Shown in pieces: positions 48,101-57,464 of a DNA stretch of 64,000 nucleotides. The notes under the pieces were generated by a model. It did no database searches and was not told the DNA's origin. It saw only the letters and a list, made by a program, of their open reading frames with translations. Made by a program: the position numbers and the translations under genes. This DNA comes from Lathyrus oleraceus. Its lineage: Eukaryota > Streptophyta > Magnoliopsida > Fabales > Fabaceae. Within the stretch, counting starts at the first letter, position 1. Every line of letters starts with the position of its first letter. Where the stretch lies: assembly GCF_024323335.1 (NCBI RefSeq), contig NC_066581.1, positions 441,279,816 through 441,343,815 of the forward strand. Direction: 5' to 3'.

Positions 48101-50035
48101 GATCTGCAGGAGATCTACATGCTAAAAAGCAATGATCTGCGGGAAGGCAAAAGATCAAAGATATCAAAGAAATCACAAAATCTCTGAGTAATGGATCAAC
48201 AACAACCCAACTGGAGAACAGAAAGTCACAACAGGCACAAACAGCCACAAAGACGAATCTGTTGGGGAAACAGGAGAAATCCCGAGATGTCTGCAGGGGG
48301 ATCTTCAGTATCAACTGAGAACTGCACAAAGTGAGAACTGCCATGAAAGCAACTCCACACAACTCCACTGGGGAACAGCCCACTGAGGGAGGACAAATCA
48401 TCCATGTAGAATCTTCTGCACAAGCAACTCTACCTGGAGAACACAAGTAGCTCATCCCATCGGGAATACAACCCACTGAAGGAAACAGATCACACAAGTA
48501 GATTCTACAACAAACCACTCTACTGAGGATCAAAAGCAATCGGGAAATCAACCCAATCTGTGGATGCTAGACCACCAACTCACCCTACTGGGGAACAGAG
48601 ATTTCAATTAGCATAAACTGCCACAAAAGCAACTCTGTCGAGAATACCAGCTCTGACGGAGACTCTGAGGGAATCATCCCAGATACAATCCTGATTCTGT
48701 TGGGGATACCAACTCTAATGGGGATTTTGCACAAATACAATCCTCCAAACCACAAATCTACTAACGGCTCCACTGGGGAAACCCACTGCGGAATCCACTG
48801 AGGATATGGAAGAGAGCTAGGGATCAACCACTAAATGCCAACTCTTCTGAGGAGAACACCCACAACTGCTGAGGAGGAACATAAATCACTTCTCTGTTGA
48901 AGGGATAAGCGCACTAATGGGGAGCTAGCGTCTCCGCTGGCGACTTGGCCGGAAAAAAGGGTACTGCTGGAACAAACGAAGTCTTCCACAAGCGCTCTGC
49001 CCTGGGAATATATCACAGATTCTGCTAGCGACTGTGCTGAGGAAAGATAGCAACAACCCTGCTTGCGACAATGTTGGGGAAAGCGGTAAAGTACCGGGAT
49101 ATCAATCCATCAACCACTGAATCTTCCAAGAGAAAACAACCATGCTGAAGAGATAAACAACAACTCCGCTAGCAACAGTACTGGGGAGAAAAGGAGTACC
49201 TGGGTTTCCAACCACCAATTACCGAATCTTCCAGAAGGAAAAACACCCATGCTGGGAGAGAATACTGCTGGAGAAGAAAACGAAGTCTTCACCAAACACT
49301 CTTCTTGGGGGAACAACCCCAACAACAACTCTGCCTGGGGAACAACCCCAACAATAAAGCATGAGAAAGAGGATACAACCAATGCCAGGAATATGAACAA
49401 ATGTCTTACCTGTTGGAAATCATGCCACCCTTGGGAGAGCACTGAGAAATTCTTAAGTATCCTTTCATCATTGTGAATGTTCACTTTGTTTAACAACAAA
49501 TTTTGAAAAATTTTATTTGTTTAAAACAATGACATTTTATCAATTAAAACATGCAAAACATTTGTTGAATTGAAACAAATAAGAGTGCAAATAATTGGAT
49601 AAAAGCTCAAATTTATTTGATGGAATGGTAGCTTGCAAATGGCAAGACTCCATAGATCTGTACAAATTTGAAATCAGTGATATATATTGTAAGAGGGCTA
49701 CATTGAACATAATGATCCTTTCTCTACCAATTTGAATCTCGATGTATGCGAAGCTTCAGTCGACGACGAATCGAGAATCTCTGACGAAAAGACAGCTACG
49801 GAACAGAAAGTCTTGTCAGGATGCAGTTACTTGCCAAATCCCTAATTTTTGCCTAGATTGCCCCAGGGTGAGGTACTCAATCTAGTGGGATGCAAATATT
49901 CTTTTTTTCAAGTCTCTAATTTTGCCTGGATCGCCCTTTCGGGTTCTCCACCGAGACGCTCATTTTTGCCTAAGCCGCCCTTTCGGGTTTTCAACTTAGC
50001 GAGCTATTCTTTTTTTCATTTGCATATACTTTTTT
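45142..50035 (-). other. Ogre E 3' non-coding region (4.9 kb)
   Basis: Almost twice the length of B's counterpart. No conserved protein: the long open frames here (for example 48054-48551) have no family resemblance. In plus reading it is packed with degenerate copies of ACTCTGCTGGGGA, that is, the PBS sequence on the strand opposite to the element. Examples: 45728, 46358, 47280 (GACTCAGCTGGGGA), 47341, 47409, 48361, 48694, 49028-49043 (14 of 16 match) and 49328. A second motif, ACCGGTTACTGGGT, recurs (45780-47600). Two CCC-TTTC-GGG mini-hairpins (49934-49943, 49978-49987) lie next to the integrase stop. Confidence 0.8.
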
Positions 50036-50788
50036 TTAGGCAAAGTATTTCTTGACTGCATCTGAATTCACAAGACGAGTGAAATCCTCCCCATCCATTG
50101 TTGTAAGCATCAAAGCACCGCCTGAAAAGGCTCTCTTAACAACATATGGACCCTCGTAGTTTGGAGTCCACTTGCCCCTGGAATCGGGCACGAAAGACAA
50201 GACTTTCTTGAGCACGAGGTCACCTTCTCGGAACACACGAGGCTTGACCTTCTTATCGAATGCTTTCTTCATCCTCTGCTGATACAACTGACCATGGCAC
50301 ATGGCAGTTAATCGCTTCTCTTCAATCAGATTCAACTGGTCATAACGACTCTGAATCCATTCAGCATCAGTCAACTTGGCTTCCATCAAGACTCTCATTG
50401 ATGGGATCTCCACCTCTACTAGGAGAACAGCCTCCATGCCGTAAACAAGAGAGAAAGGGGTTGCCCCTATTGAAGTGCGCACAGATGTACGATAACCATG
50501 CAAAGCAAATGGCAGCATCTCATGCCAATCCTTGTACGTAACTGTCATCTTCTGGATAATCTTCTTGATATTCTTATTAGCAGCTTCAACAGCCCCATTC
50601 ATCTTAGATCTGTAAGGAGAGGAATTATGGTGTGCAATCTTGAATTCAGCGCACAACTCATCCATCATCTTGTTATTCATATTAGATCCATTATCAGTAA
50701 TGATCTTATCTGGAACACCATAACGACAAATCAGCTGATTCTTGATAAACTTCACGACCACCTGCCTGGTCACGTTCGCATACAAAAA
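50036..50788 (-). pseudogene. Ogre E integrase, C-terminal two thirds
   Basis: An open frame of about 250 codons from YANVTRQVVVKFIKN to the normal C-terminus KKYFA. It includes the second catalytic Asp (IITDNGSN), the catalytic Glu (NGAVEAANKN), the HGYRTSVRTS and FSLVYGMEA blocks and the FREGDLVLKK basic region. No stops. The zinc finger and first Asp are cut off where the sequence jumps to LTR-derived filler. The Met used by a simple ORF caller is internal, not a real start. Confidence 0.88.
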
Positions 50789-50842
50789 ATTCTACAATTC
50801 TACAAACTATCATGATCAAACCTAACATCCAGGAGTAGCATC
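50789..50842 (-). repeat. LTR-derived scrap at the breakpoint of Ogre E
   Basis: ATTCTACAAACTATCATGAT and what follows match LTR E at about 42630-42676. The scrap carries a short internal duplication (ATTCTACA twice). It joins the truncated integrase to an Ogre-C-like 3' region fragment. Probably the last remnant of E's 5' LTR after a large deletion. Confidence 0.65.
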
Positions 50843-52018
50843 CAGTAGGGTTGTCTCCATTTTTATTGTGTTGACCTAAAATTCCCTACAGATTTGGATG
50901 TTCTATCCTCAGCAAATCTCCTCCGTCTTTCCCCAGCCAGGGTTGAGTCTTTTGGGATGTTGATCTCTCTGTTCTCCAATAGTTTGTATCCATGTTTTAT
51001 GGATTGACCGAGGGTTGTACCGGTAGTTCAATTTCTTTGCAACACCTCTGTATCCTTTGTGATCGTTTTGTCAGCATAATCACCATATATACATATACAT
51101 ATACATTCATATAATTTCATAATTGCATATTTATATATCTGATTAGATTGTTGGTTTGAGATTCTCATTCCCCGTATGGCGGTACTTTACCCCCATACAA
51201 ATCTAGTGTCTGTCCTCCTTCAACCGTAGAGTGTCAGCCCCTTAAGTAGAAAGACTTTAACCTTTCTCCGTTTCCCCACTGAGTTTGTTTCCTCGTGGAT
51301 GATTGTTAATTCAGTTTCCTCTCCAGTAAATTTTCTGGATGGAATTACTCCCCTTGAGTTATGTCCTCAATGGGTTAAGGCTTGATTGACCGTTTTCTTT
51401 CTAGCTCTTACCTAGATAGATATCTTGGTCCCCTAAGAGTTTGTTACCCAGTAGCTGGTAATATCCTTCTTAGTTGGTAGTTTGTTACTTCTTGCCCAAT
51501 ACCCAGCAAAATTACCCTTTTTCTCCTCAGCAGGATCCCTAGTGGATCTATTCCTCGAAAAGTATATCCTTGATATGTTCATCCTAACCGGTGACGGATA
51601 TCTTCTCTTCCCAAATGGAGTTTATCCTTGATATGTTCACTTTAACCAGTGGCGGATATTCTCATCTTCGGTATTCTACCAAGTAGAAAGGTAGTTGTAA
51701 TCCCTATTTTGTTCCTCAAAGAGTTAATCCTTGATATGTTCATCTTAGCCGATGACGGGTTTTATTCTCCTTGTTGGTTTTCTACTCGGTAATTGGTAGT
51801 TGTAAACCTTATTGTTCCCCTTGAGCGGAGTCAATCCTTCATATGTTCACTTTAACCAGTGACGGATTTTCTCTTCTTTGGTATTCTATCCAGTAACTGA
51901 TAGATGTAACACTTATTTTTCCTCCCCTTTTCAGAGTCTATCCTTGATATGTTCACTTTAACTAGTGACGGATTTTCTCTTTAATCGGTCAGCGGAACCA
52001 CCGTCCGCTGACCGGGCA
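50843..52018 (+). repeat. Second copy of the Ogre C 3' region (1.18 kb)
   Basis: Highly similar (mostly single substitutions) to 58390-59570: TAGGGTTGTCTCCATTTTTA, the ATATACATATACAT microsatellite, the CCCAGTAGCTGGTAATATCC motifs, and the GGTCAGCGGA stem-loop at the end. The similarity stops just after GACCGGGCA in both copies. It is in plus orientation between E and copia F, where the missing part of copia LTR F should be, so it is a product of rearrangement or of an ectopic event. Confidence 0.8.
51987..52013 (+). other. GC-rich stem-loop GGTCAGCGGA/TCCGCTGACC
   Basis: Perfect 10-bp arms around ACCACCG, duplicated at 59539-59565. In both copies the sequence diverges within 6 bp after it. 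This copy continues into a GC-rich stretch with repeated CCGGGCAGCG (52010-52062). Confidence 0.85.
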
Positions 52019-53173
52019 GCGAAAACCTCGTTCCCATTGTCCGGGCAGCGGACCCCCGGCTAACTCTGCATAGTGTGATCAGTCGCCGAAATTTAATTTG
52101 GTTTTTAATTAATTAAGGGAATTAAAATTAATAATAATAATAATAATAATAATGTGTTTATTATTATTGCCTTGTAGTGATCAGTTATGGCCTTAGTTAT
52201 CCTTTATTTTGTTTTGGGTTTTAAATACGACCTGCGTGTCGTGCCTCTCTCCTTTTAATCTTTTAATGTAACTTCTTTTCTCATCTCAATCCCTCGTATG
52301 TAAAACGAGTTTCTTCTGTAATGTAATGTTATGAAGAAAGAGAAGAAGACAATGTTATGAAGAAAGAGAAGAAGACAATGTTATGAAGAAAGAGAAGATT
52401 TCAATATCAAATGAGGACAACATTGAAGATCAAAGGAGGACAACCTTGAATATCTTTCTTGGAGAAGCTTAGATCGTTATTAGGTTAGCTTAGGTTCTCT
52501 CATTGACTTGGGAGAACAATTGCGCTAGGGGCCATAATTGTTTCATATGTATGTTGATGCATGTGAATGTATGTTGATGTATGTGAATATATGTTGATGC
52601 ATGTGAGAGACGATTTATATGATAAATAAGCCGGTGAGATCAGAACAATTGCAATTCCCTCAAATTAAATATTAAGTTTATGCTTTCCAAGTTTTAGCAC
52701 TCATCAAGACTAGTATCGGATAATGTAGGTTTCGCCTACGCGAGGTGCATGTTTTATATTAGTAAGGTGTGATGGGATAATTGTAATATCCAACTGCTAA
52801 GACAATGGGTCAAACTTAACTAAACAAATTATAATAATATTATATATGTTTAGAAGCAAGAGTTGGGAATGATCCATATGATGGATTGGAATAAGGAGTT
52901 ATTCACCCAACTGAAATTTTCGAGAGTTGTATGAGATACAATTGGAAGGAGTTCCTACCTAAATAACCTAGTTTTGTGTAATCCGCCTACGCGGACTTAA
53001 AACGAAGTGAAATATGGATCTCAAACCACTAGAAAAATCTTCCAACGGGATTTTCCGAATCAAATGATGAGGGTCATTTGTTTTGTGTAAAATAGTGGGA
53101 GCATATTTAATTAAAGGCCTAATTAAATATGTCAATGATACTTATATTTTCATTAATTCTTATATAGATTACC
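52019..53173 (+). other. Unassigned stretch plus copia leader
   Basis: After a short GC-rich stretch, 52073-52521 has LTR-like ends (TGTGATCAGTCGCC..GGGAGAACA), a TTTTAAATAC TATA-like box (near 52215) and a TAA microsatellite (about 52130-52155). It matches neither LTR F nor any Ogre LTR. 52522-53173 looks like the untranslated leader of the copia gag: AT-rich, with 20-bp repeats (ATGTATGTTGATGCATGTGA, about 52548-52609). A 26-bp unit is repeated 2.8 times at 52325-52398. No initiator-Met PBS is recognisable. Confidence 0.4.
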
Positions 53174-54478
53174 ATGATAGCAAACACCTCTAATAACATT
53201 TTGCAATGAAACCTTGACAAGGAAAAATTGTCTGGGACAAATTTTCTGAATTGGCACCGAAACCTGAGGATTGTCCTCAAACATGATAAAAAGTTGTACG
53301 TCTTGGAGAAACCTGTTCCTTAAGAGGAACCTCCTAGTTTTGTACCTAAGGCAGAAAGAGATGCTTATAAGAAGCATTTCGATGATGCCAATGAAATTGC
53401 TTGTCTCATGCTGGCTACCATGAACTCAGAGTTGCAAAAGCAACATCAGAACATGTCAGCGTTCGATATGATCGAACACCTGAAGATGCTCTATCAAGAG
53501 CAAGCAAGGCATGAAAGGTTTGAAGTTTCAAAAGCTCTTTTTCAAGGCAAGTTAGCTGAGGGAGCCCCTATAACTCCCCATGTGCTCAAGATGATTGGGT
53601 ATGTGGAAGACCTTGAAAGGTTGGGTTTTCCCCTCTGAAAGGAACTTGCGACTGATGTGATCTTGCAATCGTTGCCAGATGGATTCAGTCAATTTGTCCT
53701 AAATTTCAATATGAATGATATGGACAAATCTCTTCCTCAACTGCTAGCTATGTTAAGAACTGCTGAGCAGAATCTGAAGACAAAAGGGAAGTCCATTTTG
53801 ATAATCGGAAATGGAAAGAGACAGAACAAAAGACCCACCAAGCAGGGTGATAAAGGGAAAGGCAAGGAAGTTGCCAAACCCAGACCCACTATTGCTGCTT
53901 TGAAGCCTAGTGGAGGCATAGCAAAGACAGGCACCTGCTTCCATTGCGGTAAGACCGGACACTAGAAGAGAAACTGCCCAAAGTACCTGGAAGATACGAA
54001 GAATAGAGTAGAGACTTCAACTTTAGGTATTTTTGTTATTGAAATAAATTTATCTACTTTTGCATCATGGGTATTAGATACTAGATGCGGTTCTCACATT
54101 TGTACAAATATGCAGGGGATGAAAAGGAGTAGAGATTTGGCAAAAGGTGAAGTTGACCTACGAGTTGGCAATGGAGCAAGGGTTGCTACTTTAGCCGTAG
54201 GAACTTATGTATTGACTTTACCTAGTGGTTTAATAATTCAGTTAGAGAACTATTATTATGTACCTGCAATTAGCAGGAATATTATTTCCATTTCTTGTTT
54301 GGACAAGTTTGGTTTTTCATTTATAATAAAGAACAATTGTTGCTCAATTTATTTGAATGATATATTATATGCTACTGCACAAATGAGCAATGGACTATAT
54401 GTCCTTAATCTCGAAATGCCTATTTATAACATTAATACTAAAAGGGTGAAACCTAACGAGTTAAAACCAACTAGGTAA
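53174..54478 (+). pseudogene. Copia F gag-protease remnant
   Basis: Starts at ACCATGA. One frame throughout, with stops at 53207, 53321, 53636 and 53963. Gag (UBN2-type) runs NFLNWHRNLRIVLKHDKKLY, then MLYQEQARHERFEVSKALFQ. The zinc knuckle CFHCGKTGH has a stop replacing the residue before KRNC. The protease has LDTRCGSH where the family has a Gly or Ser after DT. It ends before the integrase zinc finger, which is absent. All this is the Ty1/copia arrangement, in decay. Confidence 0.82.
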
Positions 54479-54479
54479 G

Positions 54480-55901
54480 AATATTAAAACTCTTCGATCA
54501 GATCGAGGTGGTGAGTATTTAAGCCTAGAGTTTGATGACCATCTGAAAGAGTGTGGGATCCTATCCCAACTTACTCCTCCTGGAACACCCCAATGGAATG
54601 GTGTATCGGAGAGAAGAAATCGAACCCTGTTAGACATGGTCCGATCAATGATGAGTCACGCCGATCTACCAAACTCCTTTTGGGGACATGCACTATTGAC
54701 AGCAGCTTACACACTTAACTGTGTTCCATCCAAAAAGGTTGAGAAGACACCATATGAGATATGGAGTGGTAATAAACCACATATGTCTTACATGAAGATT
54801 TGGGGTTGCGAAGTTTATGTGAAACGACAAGTTTCAACTAAGCTTGAGCCCAAATCTGACAAATGCTTATTTGTGGGGTATCCTAAAGAAACAAGAGGGT
54901 ATTACTTCTACAATCCTTCTGATGGCTAAGTGTTTGTCGCTCTAACTGGACTTTTCCTAGAAAGGGATTTTATTTCCAAAGGAATCAGTGGGAGGAAAGT
55001 AGAGCTTGAAGAAATTCAAGAATCACAAAGCATTGATACACCTATGGAGGAATTAGAGCAGGAAACACAGGTAGTTGTGTAAGAGCAACCTGCTCAAGTA
55101 GAACAAGACCAGCGTATGTCAGGCAGGATACGTCACCTACCTGAGAGATATGGATATCTCATAACTGATCAAGGTGATGTATTACTCATGGATCAAGAAC
55201 GAAGATGAGCCTTGTGTCTACAAGAAGGTTAGTGGGAGCATGATGGTTTTCCTGGTCTTATATGTAGATGACATATTAATCATTGGAAACGATGTCCCTA
55301 CCCTGCAACAAGTAAAGTCTTGGTTGGGGAAATGCTTTTCTATGAAGGACCTAGGTGAAGCAGCCTATATATTAGGAATCAGAATCTATAGATATAGATC
55401 GCAAAACTGCTTGGCCTAAGTCAGAGTACATACATAGACAAAGTGTTGAGACGCTTTAATATGCATGATTCCAATGGTTATGTGTTTTGCTTAAATGGTG
55501 GCGCTGTGAGCTGGAAAAGTTCAAAGCAAGATACAATTGTTGATTCTACAACCAAGGCCAAGTATATTGCTTCCTCAAGTGCAGCGATGGAAGTTGTTTG
55601 GATCAAAAAGTTCATTAGTGAACTTGGCATAGTTCCTAGCTTTGTGGATCCCATTGATCTCTAGTATGATAACAATGGTGCTATCGCACAAGCTAAGGAG
55701 CCTAGATCTCACCAACGATCCAAACACATACTTATGCGTTATCACCTCATTCGAGAGATAATAGATAGAGGAGATGCGAAAATATGTAGAGTACATACAC
55801 TTGACAATATTGCTGACCCACTGACAAAACCTCTTGCGCAGTAGAAGCACGACGGCCATACTAGATCTATGGGCATTAGGGGTATGCCTGATTGGCTCTA
55901 G
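54480..55901 (+). pseudogene. Copia F integrase, RT and RNase H remnants
   Basis: Integrase resumes at the second catalytic Asp (RSDRGGEYLS) and includes the catalytic Glu (NGVSERRNRT), the SFWGHALLTAAYTLN block, and CLFVGYPKETRGYYFYNP. A frame change follows. Most of RT is deleted: only the part after about 55170 remains, with YVDDILIIGND (55261). RNase H (55443-55664) has TTKAKYI where active copies have TTEAEYI, so a catalytic Glu is lost. The C-terminal tail ADPLTKPL..GMPDWL ends at 55901 with one internal CAG-to-TAG stop (55842). At least three frames are involved. Non-functional. Confidence 0.82.
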
Positions 55902-55902
55902 T

Positions 55903-55915
55903 GCTAGTGGGAGAT
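55903..55915 (+). promoter_or_regulatory. Copia F polypurine tract
   Basis: GCTAGTGGGAGAT directly before TGTTGGTG, the usual copia plus-strand primer site (GTGGGAGATTG). Confidence 0.75.
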
Positions 55916-57304
55916 TGTTGGTGTAAGCCCTAGAGGCCAATACTTTTGGTACTTGTATCGAATTATTTATTAATAATAAAAGGCTTTTTCTTTATTACGT
56001 TTGTTTAATAAAGTCCCAAGAATAGCTAGTCCGTTTAATGTATCAAGTATGACTTAATCATGAGATCATATTAAACATAAGGACACTATTCTTAAAGTAT
56101 CTGTAGTCGAGCTTTATTGTGAAGTGGGATAACATTAAAGCATTAAGACTATTATGTATATAGACTGATGATCACATCTCATGGATCATGGATAAGGAGT
56201 TATCAAGTCTTAAACATAGGTATGAATATTAAGAGTAATATTTATACCAGATTGACCCGCTATGAGATACTATATAGAAAGTTATGCAAAGTGTCAAAAG
56301 TTATTCTCATGGTGATAATGGTGTATACCACTCTTCGACCTGAAACCACTATGAACCCTAGATGTAGAATCGAGTGCTTTATTGTTGATCAAACGTTGCC
56401 CGTAACTGGATAACGATAAAGACAGTTGATGGGTACTCCACGAAGCATGCTGAGGGACATGAGTGACCTAGATGGAATTTTCTCATCCTGCATAACAGGA
56501 TAAATGTCTATGGGCCCAATATTGAACTGGACAAGGATGACAAGGTCTATGCCTTGTGTTCAATATAAACATAAGGGCAAAAGGGTACTTGTACGCATAA
56601 GTATTATCATAAAAGGATTTGTCAGATCACATGACATTTTCGTGTCTTGGGTAGTAGTGATGTGTTGCTAGATACCGCTCACTGTTTATTATGTAAAATA
56701 TATGATTTAATATAATTGCCAATGCCGCGAAAACCTACAGGGTCACACACAAAGGACGGATTGATGAGAGATAGAGTAACTAAGGAACACCATAAGGTAC
56801 GGTGCACTTAAGTGAGTTGTAGAACATTGTAAGGTACGGTGTACTTAAGTAGAATACGAAATATGGTAAGGTACCATGGGCTTAAGTGATTTTGGGCATA
56901 TTATAAGATATGGGCCAAAATACACTTAAGTGGGATTTTTAGCTTGAAGCCCACAGAAGTGGTTCTATAAATAGAACCCTTGTGCAGAAGCATTAATTGC
57001 GGTTGCATTTTTGTTTTCACTTTCTCTCTCTATCTCTCTCACTCAAAGCCTTCATTCGTACCAGCTAGCACTGAGATTGAAGGAATCCGTTCGTGTGGAC
57101 TGAGTAGAGACGTTGTCATCGTTCAACGTTCGTGCTCGCTCCGTAGATTTGCATCAAAGGTTTCGATCGTCACAAGAGATTTGCACCAAAGGTTTCAACC
57201 GTCAGAAGAGGTAAATATTCTATCATTGATCATGCCCATTCGTAAGGATTTCTAAAGGAGAAAATTTTAATTTCCGCTGCGTTTTGGATCGCAATTCTCC
57301 TTTA
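55916..57304 (+). repeat. Copia F 3' LTR (1389 bp)
   Basis: Starts TGTTGGTGTAAGCCCTAGAG. I end it at ATTCTCCTTTA, where integrase of Ogre C resumes. The expected CA end is not obvious, so the boundary may be off by about 5 bp. TATA box at 56966-56973. The first 955 bp match the 5' LTR fragment 38659-39612. It holds the uninterrupted site of Ogre E (ATATGGTAAG at 56861-56870). Confidence 0.85.
56966..56973 (+). promoter_or_regulatory. TATA box of copia LTR F
   Basis: TATAAATA in GGTTCTATAAATAGAACCC, itself a small inverted repeat (GGTTCTAT..ATAGAACC). A pyrimidine-rich CTCTCTCTATCTCTCTCACT lies just downstream, typical of a plant core promoter and leader. Confidence 0.75.
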
Positions 57305-57464
57305 GTTCAAGCCTTATTCCAGAGGAAAATGGACTCCCAATTATGAAGGCCCATATGTTGTTAAGAGAGATTTTTCAGGCGGTGCCCTGATTCTTATAAC
57401 TATGGATGGTGAAGAGTTCACTCCTCCTGTGAATGCAGATGCAGTCAAGAAATACTTCGCCTAA
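57305..57464 (+). pseudogene. Ogre C integrase C-terminus
   Basis: Continuation of 38114-38658 on the other side of copia F. It repeats the 51 bp before the insertion, then runs on through YVVKRDFSGGALILITMDGE to the normal end KKYFA and stop (57462-57464). Open over this stretch. Confidence 0.86.

Larger units (their letters stand above)
39613..50842 (-). mobile_element. Ogre E, minus strand, 5' half deleted
   Basis: On the minus strand only the 3' part is left: half an integrase (50788-50036), a 4.9-kb 3' region (50035-45142) and the full 3' LTR (45141-39613). RT, gag-pro, ORF1, PBS and nearly all of the 5' LTR are missing. A scrap of about 50 bp at 50790-50842 matches LTR positions 42630-42676 and is probably what remains of the 5' LTR. 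It inserted in copia LTR F; the undisturbed site is 56861-56870 in the other copia LTR, so the target duplication would be GTAAG or close to it. Confidence 0.88.
38659..57304 (+). mobile_element. Copia F, Ty1/copia retrotransposon, defective, interrupted by Ogre E
   Basis: Defined by two copies of a copia LTR starting TGTTGGTGTAAGCCCTAGAG (38659 and 55916) in the same orientation, inserted in Ogre C integrase. The left LTR is cut at 39612 by Ogre E. The internal domains (53174-55901) run Gag, zinc knuckle, protease, integrase remnant, RT remnant and RNase H remnant in the Ty1/copia order. LTR divergence over the shared 950 bp looks like about 5%, so it is not recent. The stretch between E and the copia leader (50843 to about 52521) is foreign, so F is rearranged. 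Confidence 0.82.

Noticed and set aside
48054..48551. 165-aa minus-strand ORF in Ogre E's 3' region
   Set aside because: Low-complexity Ser/Cys/Phe-rich translation of degenerate repeats, with no counterpart in B or C. Chance opening.
52325..52398. 26-bp repeat (AATGTTATGAAGAAAGAGAA..) as a functional array
   Set aside because: Under three copies of a purine-rich unit. Simple local duplication explains it.
53408..53638. Host gene with UBN2-type domain
   Set aside because: It is in frame with a zinc knuckle and protease, followed by copia integrase, RT and RNase H pieces, with several stops. It is copia gag.
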